DNA from: Molossus alvarezi
Taxonomy: Eukaryota > Chordata > Mammalia > Chiroptera > Molossidae
DNA: 64,000 nucleotides
Assembly: GCA_037176705.1 (NCBI GenBank)
Contig: JBAWUJ010000040.1
Location: forward strand, 868,001 to 932,000
Reading direction: 5' to 3'
In this document: one piece after another, positions 48,315 to 58,598 of the stretch
Layout: each line of letters opens with the position of its first letter
Numbering within the stretch: the first letter of the stretch is position 1
The notes under the pieces: generated by a model
Database searches by the model: none
The model's input: the letters and a program-made list of their open reading frames with translations, nothing else
Told to the model about the DNA's origin: nothing
Program-made: the position numbers and the translations under genes

Positions 48315-49196
48315 TTACAGCAGTCCTTTTAACATTTCTTGCAGTGCTGGTTTGGTGCTAATGTATTCCCTTAGCCTTTTTTTGTCTGGGAAGCTCTTTA
48401 TTTGATCTTCTATTTTGAATGATAGCCTTGCTGGGTAGAGTAGTCTTGGATTCATATTCTTGTTTTTCATGACTTTGATTACTTCATGCCATTCTCTTCT
48501 GGCCTGTAGTGTTTCTTGTGAGAAGTCAGCTGAGAGCCTTATGGGGTTCCCTTTGTAGGTAATCTGTTGCTTATCTCTTGCTGCTTTTAGGATTCTCTCT
48601 TTGTCTTTAATTTGTGGCATTTTAATTACTATGTGTCTTGGTGTGGGCCTGTTTGGGTTCTTCTTACTTGGGACTCTCTGTGCTTCTTGAACTTGAATGC
48701 CTTCTTCCTTCACCAAATTAGGGAAGTTTTCTCTCACTATTTTTTTGAATATATTCTCTATCCCTTGCTCTTTTTCTTCTTCTTCGGGGACTCCTATGAT
48801 GCGAATATTATTACGTTTCCAGTTGTCCCATAGTTCTCTTAAGCTGTCTTCCTGTTTTTTAATAGTTTTTTCCTTTTGTTTTTCTGATTGGTTGATTTTT
48901 TCTACCCTGTCTTCTAATTCACTGATCCGGTCCTCAGCTTCCCCTACTCTGCTTTTTAAACCTTCCAATGTGTTTTTCATTTCAGATATGTCATTTTTTA
49001 TCTCTTCTTGTTGGTTTTTAATTTCCATTTGGCTTATTTTCAGTGTCTCTATGTCCTTACTCATGCTGTTCAGCTTCCTCAAGATCATGGCTCTGAATTC
49101 TAGCTCTGTTAACATGCCTAATTGCTCCACATTGATCTCATCTTCGGTGGAGGTGTCTTGCTCTTTCATTTGGCTTCTGTTTCTGTGTTTCACCAT
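48315..49196 (-). CDS. L1 ORF1p (RNA-binding chaperone)
   Basis: The frame is open to 49,208, but the first ATG is at 49,196, giving 293 residues starting 'MVKHRNRSQMKEQDTSTEDE'. Next come a long heptad-rich coiled coil (about residues 45-125; 'LEGLKSRVGEAEDRISELED'), an RRM-like domain (about 130-225; 'NNIRIIGVPEEEEKEQGIEN') and a C-terminal domain ('LSADFSQETLQARREWHEVI'). ORF1p forms trimers that coat L1 RNA. It lies 45 bp upstream of ORF2, as in other mammalian L1s. No damage is seen. Confidence 0.95.
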   Translation of the reverse strand: MVKHRNRSQMKEQDTSTEDEINVEQLGMLTELEFRAMILRKLNSMSKDIETLKISQMEIKNQQEEIKNDISEMKNTLEGLKSRVGEAEDRISELEDRVEKINQSEKQKEKTIKKQEDSLRELWDNWKRNNIRIIGVPEEEEKEQGIENIFKKIVRENFPNLVKEEGIQVQEAQRVPSKKNPNRPTPRHIVIKMPQIKDKERILKAARDKQQITYKGNPIRLSADFSQETLQARREWHEVIKVMKNKNMNPRLLYPARLSFKIEDQIKSFPDKKRLREYISTKPALQEMLKGLL

Positions 49197-49199
49197 TTT

Positions 49200-50028
49200 G
49201 GCTATCACTGAGGGCTTTGGGGCCTGTCAAGTTCTCCCTGTGGGTGTTGGTGTTCTGCTGTTTGTGGCTCCCTCTCCTGTGTTTAGATGAGCGAGGGAGG
49301 ACCCACGTTGAACACCACTGTCAAGTCTTACTTTCCTGGTTAAAGTTGCCAGCCCAGGAAACGTAATGTTATCCTCTAGCTTTTTGCCTGGAGGCTAGCA
49401 GTCTAGGTTAGTTGATGAGTTTTGGGTTGTCAGTTGATTGAAAAACTCCCTCTGGTGCTCAGCCAAGGGGCTTTCACTAGGGTGGGGCAGATGCTGGTTG
49501 TTAGTGAGCCTCAATTAGCACTTCAATGGCCCACAGGGTGGGGTTGGATCTCCGAGGGAGGGGCTGCTGCCTCTCCTCAGAGCCCTGGGAAGGAGCAATG
49601 TGGCCACCTTCCTGAGTGGCTGCACTCAGCCAAAGCTCTGAGCGCCCTCCAAACCCCGAGTGTCCTGACACAGTTCCAGTCCAGTCTGCCCTCCCTCTGC
49701 CGGAGCCCAAGGTGAGTGGCTGTGGCTGTTTTAGCCTCTGTCCCGGCTGCGCTGTGGAGCCGCCTGGGAGTGTGACCCGCGGGCGCTGCTCCCAGCTGAG
49801 GCCGCTGCCGAGCTGCCGGCCGAGCTGCCGACCGTGGGCTCCCAGCCCCGTCTCGCGCCTTCGCAAGCCTACCGGGATGGAGTCAGTGTCCCTCGTTGTA
49901 TGGTCCTCGCAAGCTGCTTTTCTGTTGGTTTTTCCCGTCGATTTGTCTGTGTTATAGTTGTAATTCCAGTTTGGTTCTGGGAGAAGGTCTTTGTAGCTCC
50001 GTTCACTCCGCCGCCATTTTTTTTTTCC
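49200..50028 (-). promoter_or_regulatory. L1 5' UTR / internal promoter
   Basis: GC-rich 5' UTR with the conserved 'aaatggcggcgg' start, which contains a YY1-like core (aaatggcggc). It is similar to the 5' UTR of the L1 at 11.4-16.3 kb, and unlike the 116-bp monomer promoter of the L1 at 51.3 kb. It has no clear tandem array. Confidence 0.75.
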
Positions 50029-50865
50029 AATTCTCAATTTTCTTAATTGTTATTTGTCTATTCAAATTTTCTTTCTCTTTCCAGTTCAATTTTTTTAGAC
50101 TGTGTGTATCCAGAAATGTGTCCATTTTGCATAGATTGTCCAATTAGTCTAGGTATAACTGTTTGTAAATGTTTTAATGTTCCCTTGTATTTCTTTGCTG
50201 TCAGGTTTTGCTTCCTTTTTATTTCTGATTTTGTTTATTTGGGTTTTCTTTTTCTCTTTTTTGGTGAGTCTGGCTAAGGATCCAACAATCTTGTTTATCT
50301 TTTCAAAGAACAAGCTCTTTGTTTCCTTTACCTTTTGAACAACTCTTTTTGTTTCCATATCTTTATTTCCACTATGACCTTTTTTATTTCTTTTTATCTA
50401 TTTGTTGTCGGTGTTTCTTTTTTTGTACTTTCTATTTCTTTGAGTTGTAGTGTTAGAACATCAATTAGGATTTTTTCTTGTTTCTTCAGTTAGGTCTGTA
50501 GTGCTATGAACTTCTCTCAGGACTGCCATTGATTTCCCCTTTGATATTCTCCAGAAGTTTGGAAATATCTTTTGGAGCTCCTATATTTGGTGCATATATG
50601 TTTACCAAGGTTATATGCATGTGTTGGTTTGATCCTTTTTATATTTTGTATCACCTTCTTTGCAAGTTATTATGGCCTTTATTTTTAATCTGTCTTGTCC
50701 AATATGAGTTCTGTTAGAAGAGTTTTTTTTTAATATTTTTATTTTCATTTCCCTGGATATTTTTTTCCCATCAGTTTAGTTTCATAATGTGTGACTCTTT
50801 GTTGTGAGGTGGGTTTCATGTAGAGAGAATATATATGGTTCATGTTTTCTTATCAATCACCTACC

Positions 50866-51204
50866 TGACCCGTCCCGCAGGTCCAGCAACTAGGACTCTA
50901 GAGGGGGAGTGAGGATGAGGAGGGACAAGAGACACAGAAATGAAGACAAGACAGGGCTCTTATCAAGTCTCCTTTATTCAGAGGTAATTCACACAATATA
51001 TAGGGGAAGCACCTTTTGTCAAGCACCATGCTTGCCCCAAGCAATTCCAGGAAATACCACAAAAGAAACAAAAGGTCAGCAAAGACTGGCTTCTTGAGTA
51101 AATGGTTACTTAAAGAAATGCAGATTGCAGAGATATCCTGCCTTGGGCAGGAGATGGCAGAGCAGATATTAACAAAATGGATGCCATGCAAAAAGTCTCC
51201 CACA
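50866..51204 (-). mobile_element. Solo LTR, probably class II (ERVK-like)
   Basis: On the minus strand it begins TGTGGGAGAC and ends GGACGGGTCA, is 339 bp long and contains an AATAAA followed by a GT/T-rich region (near 50,970). It is flanked by a perfect 6-bp target-site duplication, cctacc (50,860-50,865 and 51,205-51,210), typical of class II retroviruses. It interrupts the old L1 cleanly. No internal retroviral sequence is present, consistent with LTR-LTR recombination. Confidence 0.88.
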
Positions 51205-51614
51205 CCTACCCTATTTCTTTTGTTTGGGGTATTTAAGCCCCTTACATTTAAAGTTATTATAGATCGGGAAAATGGCGGCGAAGTGAATGGAGGGAACCAG
51301 ACCGTCTCCCAAGACCAAACTGGATTTACATGGAAAACAAAGGCAAACTTTCAGGAAAGGGCAGCGGAAGGACACCTTGGAGGACCACTTAACCAGAAAC
51401 ACCCACTCAGTCCTGGTAGGCTTGCGAGGACGGGAGAGGGGACCTAGAGCCCAGGGTCCGCAGCAGCCTGGGCAGGGGCCAGGGAACTAGAGGGGAAGTT
51501 AATTCCACCACCTTTCTTCCCACCGTGCATGGCCCTGGAAACTCTGTAGCCGGCTAGGCTAGGCTCTCCGCTGAAGCCGCACAGACTCCTGGCCCCCAGG
51601 GAACTGGGCGGGAC

Positions 51615-52250
51615 CAGGGAACTCGGAGGAACCAGGGAACTAGGCGGAAAGTTAATTCTACTGCCTCCCCTCCCGCCGTGCAAGGCCCTGTAGCCCCTGA
51701 AGCTGCACAGACTCCCAGACCCCAGGCAACTCGGTGGGACCGGGGAACGCGGTGGAAAGTTAATTCTACCGCCTCTCTCCCCGCCTTGCACGGCCTGGAA
51801 ACCCTGTTGCCCCTGAAACCGCACAGACTCGCAGACCCCAGGCAACTCGGTGGGACCGGGGAAGGCGGTGGAAAGTTAATCCTACCGCCTCCCTCCCCGC
51901 CGTGCACGGCCTGGAAACCCTGTTGCCCCTGAAGCCGCACAGACTCGCAGTCCCCAGGCAACTCGGTTGGACTGCGCAAGGCGGTGGAAAGTTAATCCTA
52001 CCGCCTCTCTCCCCGCCGTGCACAGCCTGGAAACCCTGTTGCCCCTGAAGCCGCACAGACTCACAGACCCCAGGCAACTCGGTGGGACCGGGGAACGTGG
52101 TGGAAAGTTAATTCTACCACCTCCCTCCCCGCCGTGCACGGCCTGGAAACCCTGTAGCTGCTGAAGCCGCACAGACTCGCAGACCCCAGGCAACTCGGTG
52201 GGACCGGGGAACACGGTGGAAAGTGAACTCTACTGTCTCCCTTACCGCCG
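51615..52250 (+). repeat. Tandem 116-bp monomers in L1 5' UTR
   Basis: The anchor 'aactcggtgggaccgggga' recurs with 'tcggt' at 51,731, 51,847, 51,963, 52,079 and 52,195, exactly 116 bp apart each time. Each unit also holds 'gtggaaagttaat', 'ccgccgtgcac' and 'gccgcacagactc'. Longer variant units flank the array on both sides (51,480-51,615 and 52,250-52,400). This is the layout of a monomer-type L1 promoter. Confidence 0.95.
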
Positions 52251-52578
52251 TGCATGGCCCTGGAAACTCTGTAGCGGGCTAAACTCTCCGCTGAAGCTGC
52301 ACAGACTCCTGGCCCCAGGGAACTGGGCAGGACCAGGGAACTCGGCGGGAAATTATTCCCACCGCCTCCCTTGCCACCCTGCATGGGTCCTCCTAATGCT
52401 ATAGCCTGCTAAACTCCCCGCTGGAGCCACACAGACTCCCGGAGAACAGGGGACTTGGCGGGATTAAAGTGGGTCCTCCCTGGTGCATCCAAACTCAGGA
52501 GAGGGAGCCACAAACAGCAAAACACCAACACCCACTGGGAAAACTTGGCAGACTCCAAAGCCCACTGTGATAACGAAA

Positions 52579-53481
52579 ATGGTGAGAAACAGAAACAAAA
52601 GCCAAATGAAAGATCAAGAGACCTCTACAGAAGATGAAATAAATGAGGTGCAGTTAAGCAAGTTAACAGAACTAGAATTTAGAGCCATGATGTTGCGGAA
52701 GCTCAACAGCATGTGTAAGGACATGAGCAACATGAGTAAAGACATAGAAATGTTGAAAATAAACCATCTGGAAATGAAAAACCAACAGGAAGAAATGAAA
52801 AATGACATATCAGAAATGAAAAACACACTGGAAGGTCTAAAAAGCAGAGTAGGGGAAGCTGAGGACCGGATCAGTGAATTAGAAGACAGGCTAGAAGAAA
52901 TCAACCAATCAGAAAACCAAAAGGAAAAAAAGATTAAAAAACAAGAAGAGAGCTTAAGAGAATTGTGGGACAACTGGAAACGTAATAATATTTGTATCAT
53001 AGGAGTCCCTGAAGAAGAAGAAAGTAAGCGAGGGCTAGAGAATATATTCAAAGAAATAGTGACAGAAAACTTCCCTAATTTGGTGAAGGAAGAAGGCATT
53101 CAAGTTCAAGAAGCTCAGAGAGCCCCAAGTAAGAAGAACCCAAACAGGCCCACACCAAGACACATAGTAATCAAACTGCCAAAAATTCAAGACAAAGAGA
53201 GAATCCTAAAAGCAGCAAGAGATAAGCAACAGGTTACCTACAAAGGAACCCCCATAAGGCTCTCAGCTGACTTCTCACAAGAAACATTACAGGCTCGAAG
53301 GGAATGGCATGAAGTAATCAAGGTCATGAAAAACAAGGATCTGAATCCAAGACTACTCTACCCAGCAAGGCTATCGTTCAAAATAGAAGGCCAAATAAAG
53401 AGCTTCCCAGACAAAATAAGGCTAAGGGAGTACATTAGCACCAAACCAGCACTGCAAGAAATGTTAAAAGGACTGCTGTAA
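52579..53481 (+). CDS. L1 ORF1p, intact
   Basis: 300 residues from the ATG at 52,579 ('MVRNRNKSQMKDQETSTEDE'). The open frame extends upstream to 52,483 but without an earlier ATG. The coiled coil ('LEGLKSRVGEAEDRISELED'), RRM-like region ('NNICIIGVPEEEESKRGLEN') and C-terminal domain all align with the ORF1 at 48,315-49,196. The main difference is about seven extra residues near residues 49-55 ('MCKDMSNMSKDIEML'). It could supply ORF1p, but its own ORF2 is broken. Confidence 0.93.
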   Translation: MVRNRNKSQMKDQETSTEDEINEVQLSKLTELEFRAMMLRKLNSMCKDMSNMSKDIEMLKINHLEMKNQQEEMKNDISEMKNTLEGLKSRVGEAEDRISELEDRLEEINQSENQKEKKIKKQEESLRELWDNWKRNNICIIGVPEEEESKRGLENIFKEIVTENFPNLVKEEGIQVQEAQRAPSKKNPNRPTPRHIVIKLPKIQDKERILKAARDKQQVTYKGTPIRLSADFSQETLQARREWHEVIKVMKNKDLNPRLLYPARLSFKIEGQIKSFPDKIRLREYISTKPALQEMLKGLL

Positions 53482-53526
53482 TTACCAGGAGAAATGGGAA
53501 GAAAAATAGAACCACACTAAACAAAA

Positions 53527-56500
53527 ATGGCAATAAATAAGTACATATCAATAACCACCTTAAATGTAAATGGACTGAATGCTCCCATAAAAAGACACAG
53601 AGTAGCTGACTGGATAAGAAAGCAAGACTCATCTATATGCTGTTTACAAGAAACCCACCTCACAACAAAAGACTCACATAGATTGAAAGTGAAGGGATGG
53701 AAAAAAATCTTTCAAGCAAATGGAAAAGAAAAAAAAGCTGGGGTAGCAATACTGATATCTGATAAAATAGACTTCAGATTGAAGGCCATAACTAGAGACA
53801 AAGAAGCCCACTACATAATATTGAAAGGATCTATCCAACAGGAAGATATAACCTTGATAAACATATATGCACCCAATATAGGAGCACCAAAATATATTAA
53901 ACATTTCTGGAGGACTTCCAAGGAGAAATCGATAGCAGTACAATCATAACAGGGGACTTCAACACACCGCTCACATCACTGGATAGATCCTCTAGACAAA
54001 AAATTAGCAAGGAAACAGAGACTCTAAATGAAGCACTAGACCAAATGGATTTAATAGATATCTACAGAGAACTACACCACAAAACTACAGAATTCACATT
54101 CTTCTCAAGTGCACATGGAACATTCTCAAAGATAGACCACATGTTAGGGCACAAACTAAGTCTCTACAAGTTCAAGAAGATTGAAATTATAACAAGCATC
54201 TTCTCAGACCACAATGGTATGAAACTAGAAATCAATTGCAAGAAGAACATGCAAAGACATTTTAACACATGGAAGCTAAATAGAATGTTATTAAACAATG
54301 AAAGGGTCACTGAGGAAATCAAGGAAGAAATCAAAAACTTCCTGGAAACCAATGAAAATGAGGACACAACAATACAAAATCTATGGGATTCAGCAAAAGC
54401 AGTTCTGAGAGGGAAGTTTATAGCACTACAGGCCTACCTCAAAAAAGAAGAAAAATCTCTAATAGACTACCTAACCTCACAACTTAAAGAACTAGAGAGT
54501 AAACAAAAAGAAAACCCCAGAGCAAGTAGAAGAAAAGAAATAGTAAGGATCAGAGCAGAAATAAACGACATAGAGACCAAAAAAACAATCCAGAGGATCA
54601 ATAAAACAAAGAGCTGGTTTTTGAAAAGATAAACAAGATTGATGGACCCTTAGCTAGACTCACCAAGAAACAAAGAGAGAGAACCCAAATACATAAAATC
54701 AGAAATGAAACAGGAGAGATAACAACTGACCCTACAGAAATGCAAAAGATCGTTAACAACTACTATGAAAAATTATACGGCAACAAATTCGAAAATCTAG
54801 GCGAAATGGACAAATTTCTAGAAACACATAGTCTCCCAAAATTGGATCAGATAGAGATTGAAAACTTGAACAGACCAATAACAACAGAAGAAATTGAAGA
54901 TGTAATCAAGACTCTTCCAGCAAACAAAAGCCCAGGCCCGGATGGCTTCACAGGGGAGTTTTACCGAACATTCAAAGAAGAACTAATATCCATTCTCCTC
55001 AAACTATTTCAAAAAATTCAAGAAGAAGGAAGACTTCCAAACTCATTTTATGAAGCCAGCATAACTCTAATTCCAAAACCAGAAAAAGACACAACAAAGA
55101 AAGAAAACTACAGGCCAATATCCCTGATGAACATAGATGCCAAAATCCTGAACAAAATACTAGCAAATCGAATCCAGCAATACACCAGAAAAATTATCCA
55201 CCATGACCAGGTGGGATTCATCCCAGGGATGCAAGGCTAGTACAATATTCACAAATCAATAAACGTGATACACCACATAAATAAATTGAAGAATAAAAAC
55301 CACATGATCATATCAATAGATGCCAAAAAAGCCTTTGACAAAATCCAGCATCCATTTCTGATAACAACGCTCAGCAGTGTGGGAATAGAGGGATCATATC
55401 TCGACATAATAAAGGCCATATATGAAAGACCTACAGCCAACATCATACTCAATGGGCAAAAACTAAAAGCATTTCCCTTAAGAACAGGAACAAGGCAAGG
55501 ATGCCCACTTTCGCCACTCCTATTTAACATAGTACTGGAAGTCTTAGCCACAGCAATCAGACAGGAAGAAAAAATAAAAGGATTCCAAATTGGAAAGGAG
55601 GAAGTGAAATTGTCATTATTTGCAGATGACATGATACTGTACATAGAAAATCCCAAAGACTCCACCAAAAGCTTACTAGACTTAATAAATGAATTTGGCA
55701 AAGTAGCACGATACAAAATTAACGTCAAGAAATCGATGGCATTCTTATACACCAATGATGAACTCACAGAAAGAGAAACTAAGCAAACAATCCCATTTAC
55801 CATTGCGGCAAAAAAATTAAGATACCTAGGAATAAGCTTAACCAAAGAGATAAAGGACCTATTCGCAGAAAACTACAGGTCTTTGAAAAAAGAAATAGAG
55901 CAAGATGTAAAAAAGTGGAAGAACATACCCTGTTCATGGATTGGGAGAATTAACATCATTAAAATGTCCATATTACCCAAAGCAATCTATAGATTCAACG
56001 CAATCCCCATCAAAATACCAACGGCATACTTCAAAGAATTAGAACAATTACTTCAAAAGTTCATATGGAACCAAAAAAGGCCTCGAATAGCCACAGCAAT
56101 CTTGAAAAGGAAGAACAAAGTTGGAGGGATCACAATACCAGATTTCAGGTTATACTACAAAGCCACCATAATCAAAACAGCCTGGTACTTGCACAAGAAC
56201 AGGTATATAGACCAGTGGAACAGAATAGAGAACCTAGAAATGGACCCTAGGCAATATGCTCAATTAATATTTGACAAAGGTGGCAAGAGCATTCAGTGGA
56301 GTAAGGACAGCCTCTTTAATAAATGGTGCTGGGAAAATTGGACAGCTACTTGCCGAAAAATGAAACTAGACCATCTATCTACATTAGAATAAGCTCAAAA
56401 TGGATAAAAGACTTAAATGTAACTCATGAATCCATAAAAATCCTTGAAGAGACTGTAGGCAACAAAATTTCAGACATCATACGCAGCAGAATATTTACTG

Positions 56501-57254
56501 ACACATCACCTAAGGCAATAGAAACAAAGGAGAAAATGAACATATGGGACTATATCTAACTCAAAAGCTTCTGCACAGTGAAAGATACAATCATCAAAAT
56601 GGAAAGGCTACCCACTGTATGGGAGAGCATAATTGCCAATGATATATCAGATAAGGGGTTAATTTCCAATACATATAGAGTGCTCATACAACTCCACAAA
56701 AGGAAGTCAAAGAATCCAATTAAAAAATGGGCAGAGGAACTAAATAGACACCTCTCCAAACACGACATACAAATAGCCAAGAAACATATGAAGAAATGCT
56801 CATCATCACTATTCATCAGAGAGATGCAAATTAAAACAACAATGAGGTATTACCTCATACCTGTCAGAATGGCAACCATTAACAAATCATCAAACAACAA
56901 GTGTTGGCGAGGGTGTTGAGAAAAGGGGACTTGAGTGCACTGCTAGTGGGAATACAGACTGGTCCAGCCACTATGGAAAACAATATGGTGTTACCTCAAA
57001 AAATTAAAAATTGAACTTCCATTTGACCCAGTGTTCCTACTTCTAGGAATACACCCTAAGAAGCCTGAAACACCAATCAGAAAGAATATATGTACCCCCT
57101 TGTTTGTAGCAGCACTATTTACAATAACTAAGATCTGGAAACAGCCCAAGTGTCCATCAGTAGACGAATGGATAAAAAAGCAGTGGTACATATACCCAGT
57201 GGAGTACTACACAGCTGTAAGAAAGAAAGATCTCTTATTCTTTGAGACTACATA
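53527..57254 (+). pseudogene. L1 ORF2, disrupted
   Basis: Starts correctly at the ATG 53,527 ('[20 protein letters not shown]'), 45 bp after ORF1. Against the intact ORF2 I see a frameshift near 53,905 (endonuclease), another near 54,622 (after 'KTKSWF'), a nonsense TAG at 55,238 ('GMQG*YNI'), a frameshift near 56,385, a nonsense TAA near 56,557 ('WDYI*LKSFC') and a nonsense TGA in the C-terminal cysteine segment near 56,917 ('CWRGC*EKG'). The FADDM motif survives near 55,621. It is inactive. Confidence 0.92.
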
Positions 57255-57604
57255 GAGGGACCTGGAAAGTATCATCCCAAGTGAAACAAGCCAAACAGGA
57301 AAAGACAAGTTTCATATCATCTCATTTATGTGTGGAATATAGAACATAACAGTCTAAGGAATGGGGTTTTCCCAGAGACCTGGAAGTGGGGCACAGACTG
57401 ACAATCCCCTAAAGAGGTGGGTGGTAGGGAGGAGATGAACCACAGATCTTATATGCATGTATGCATGAACAGTGGACATGGACAACAAACTGGGGAAAGG
57501 GCAGGGAGGGAGGGTGAGGGGGGAGTCAGTGCGGGGAAAAGGAGAAACATCTGTAACAAAAATTAATTAATAAAAATAAAAAATAAAATAAAATTAATAA
57601 AAAG

Positions 57605-58598
57605 AAAGAAGTGGTTTTGCCTACATTTTTATCTAAGATATTTATGGACTCACAAGTCACATTTAAGTCTTCTATCCGCTTAGAGTTTATTCTTGTGTAT
57701 CATGTGGGTTGGTGGTCTAGTTTAAGTTTTTTGCAGGTAGTTGTTCTATTTTGCCAGCACCTTTAATTAAACAGGCTGTTTACTCCGTTGTATGCTCTTG
57801 ACTTCTCTGTCAAATATTAATTGCACATAATGTCTTGGGTGTATTTCTTGGTTCTCTGTCCTGTTTCATTGCTCTATATGCCTGTTTTTGTTCCAGTACC
57901 AGGCTATTTTGATTACAATGGCTTTATAGTATAACCTGATATTCGGTATTCTGATCCCTTCTACTTAGTTCTTTTTTCTTTCTTTTTTTTTCAAGATTAC
58001 TGTGGATATTTCAGGGTCTTTTGGGTCTTCATATAATCTTTTGAAGTTTTTTTCTAATTCTATGAAATATGTTGTTGGCATTTTAATGGAAAATGCATTG
58101 AGTCTAAAGATTGCTTTGGGTAGTATGGACATTTTAACAATGTTTATTTTTCTGATTTATGAACAAGGTATATACTTCCCTTTTTTATATCTTCCTCTAT
58201 TGTTTTTTTCAATGTCCTGTAGTTTTCTGAAAGTAGGTCCTTTACTTCTTTGATTAAGTTTATTTCTAGGTATTTTATTTATTTTTTGTTGCAATGGTAA
58301 ATGGGATTGTTTTAGTTTCTATTTCTGTGAGTTCATTATTGTTGAATAAGAATGCTGTTGATTTTTTGATGTTAATTTTGTATCCTGCTACTTTGCCAAA
58401 TTTGTTTATTAAATCTAGTAGATTTTTGATGGGGTCTTTAGGGTTCTTTATGTACAGTATTATGTCACTGGCAAACAATGACATTTTCCCTTTCTTCTTT
58501 CCAATTTAGATCCCTTATATTTTGTCTTTTTTTTTTTAGTTGCTGTGGCTAAGACTTTCAGTACTATGTTAAATAAGAGTGGTGAAAGTGAGCATCCC
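57605..58598 (-). mobile_element. L1 ORF2 fragment, minus strand
   Basis: Minus-strand ORF2 from the C-terminal part (57,610) back to the reverse transcriptase region (58,598), all in broken frames. It is not the continuation of the old L1 to the left of 51,263, which ends in the endonuclease region. Confidence 0.82.

Larger units (their letters stand above)
44175..50030 (-). mobile_element. Full-length L1 with both ORFs open, minus strand
   Basis: About 5.86 kb long. The 5' terminus is 'ggaaaaaaaaatggcggcgg' (minus strand, at about 50,028), followed by a 5' UTR to about 49,200, ORF1, a gap of about 45 bp, ORF2, a 3' UTR and an A tail visible as a T run at 44,176-44,192. Target-site duplications are ttttcaattttctt (44,161-44,174) and ttctcaattttctt (50,031-50,044). 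All structural parts needed for autonomous retrotransposition appear present. Confidence 0.93.
40631..51262 (-). mobile_element. Old minus-strand L1 hosting nested insertions
   Basis: One broken L1 runs from its A-tail at 40,631 to the ORF2 endonuclease start near 51,262. It is interrupted by a SINE (42,755-42,985), a Tigger element (43,185-43,746), a full-length L1 (44,175-50,030) and a solo LTR (50,866-51,204). Removing each insert restores continuous ORF2 sequence, judged against the intact ORF2 of the inner L1. At 51,263 it is cut by the plus-strand L1. It has no intact frame. Confidence 0.85.
51263..57600 (+). mobile_element. Full-length L1, plus strand, 116-bp monomer promoter
   Basis: Starts 'gggaaaatggcggcgaagtg' at about 51,265 and ends in an A-rich tail (taaaaataaaaaataaaata) at about 57,590. 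It is roughly 6.3 kb, with a 1.3 kb 5' UTR, intact ORF1 and disrupted ORF2. No target-site duplication was found: the left flank is ORF2 endonuclease sequence of the old minus L1, while the right flank is C-terminal ORF2 sequence of another minus-strand L1. Confidence 0.92.

Noticed and set aside
45949..49290. Plus-strand open frames of up to 215 codons
   Set aside because: They are antisense to the intact L1 ORF1 and ORF2 and have no independent support.
51615..52250. CRISPR-like array
   Set aside because: Units are contiguous 116-bp tandem monomers with no unique spacers, in a mammalian L1 promoter.
51444..52384. Overlapping minus- and plus-strand frames of 60-141 codons in GC-rich DNA, possibly a repeat protein
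   Set aside because: They run through the 116-bp L1 promoter monomers, and the repeated peptide pattern is simply the repeat read in several frames.
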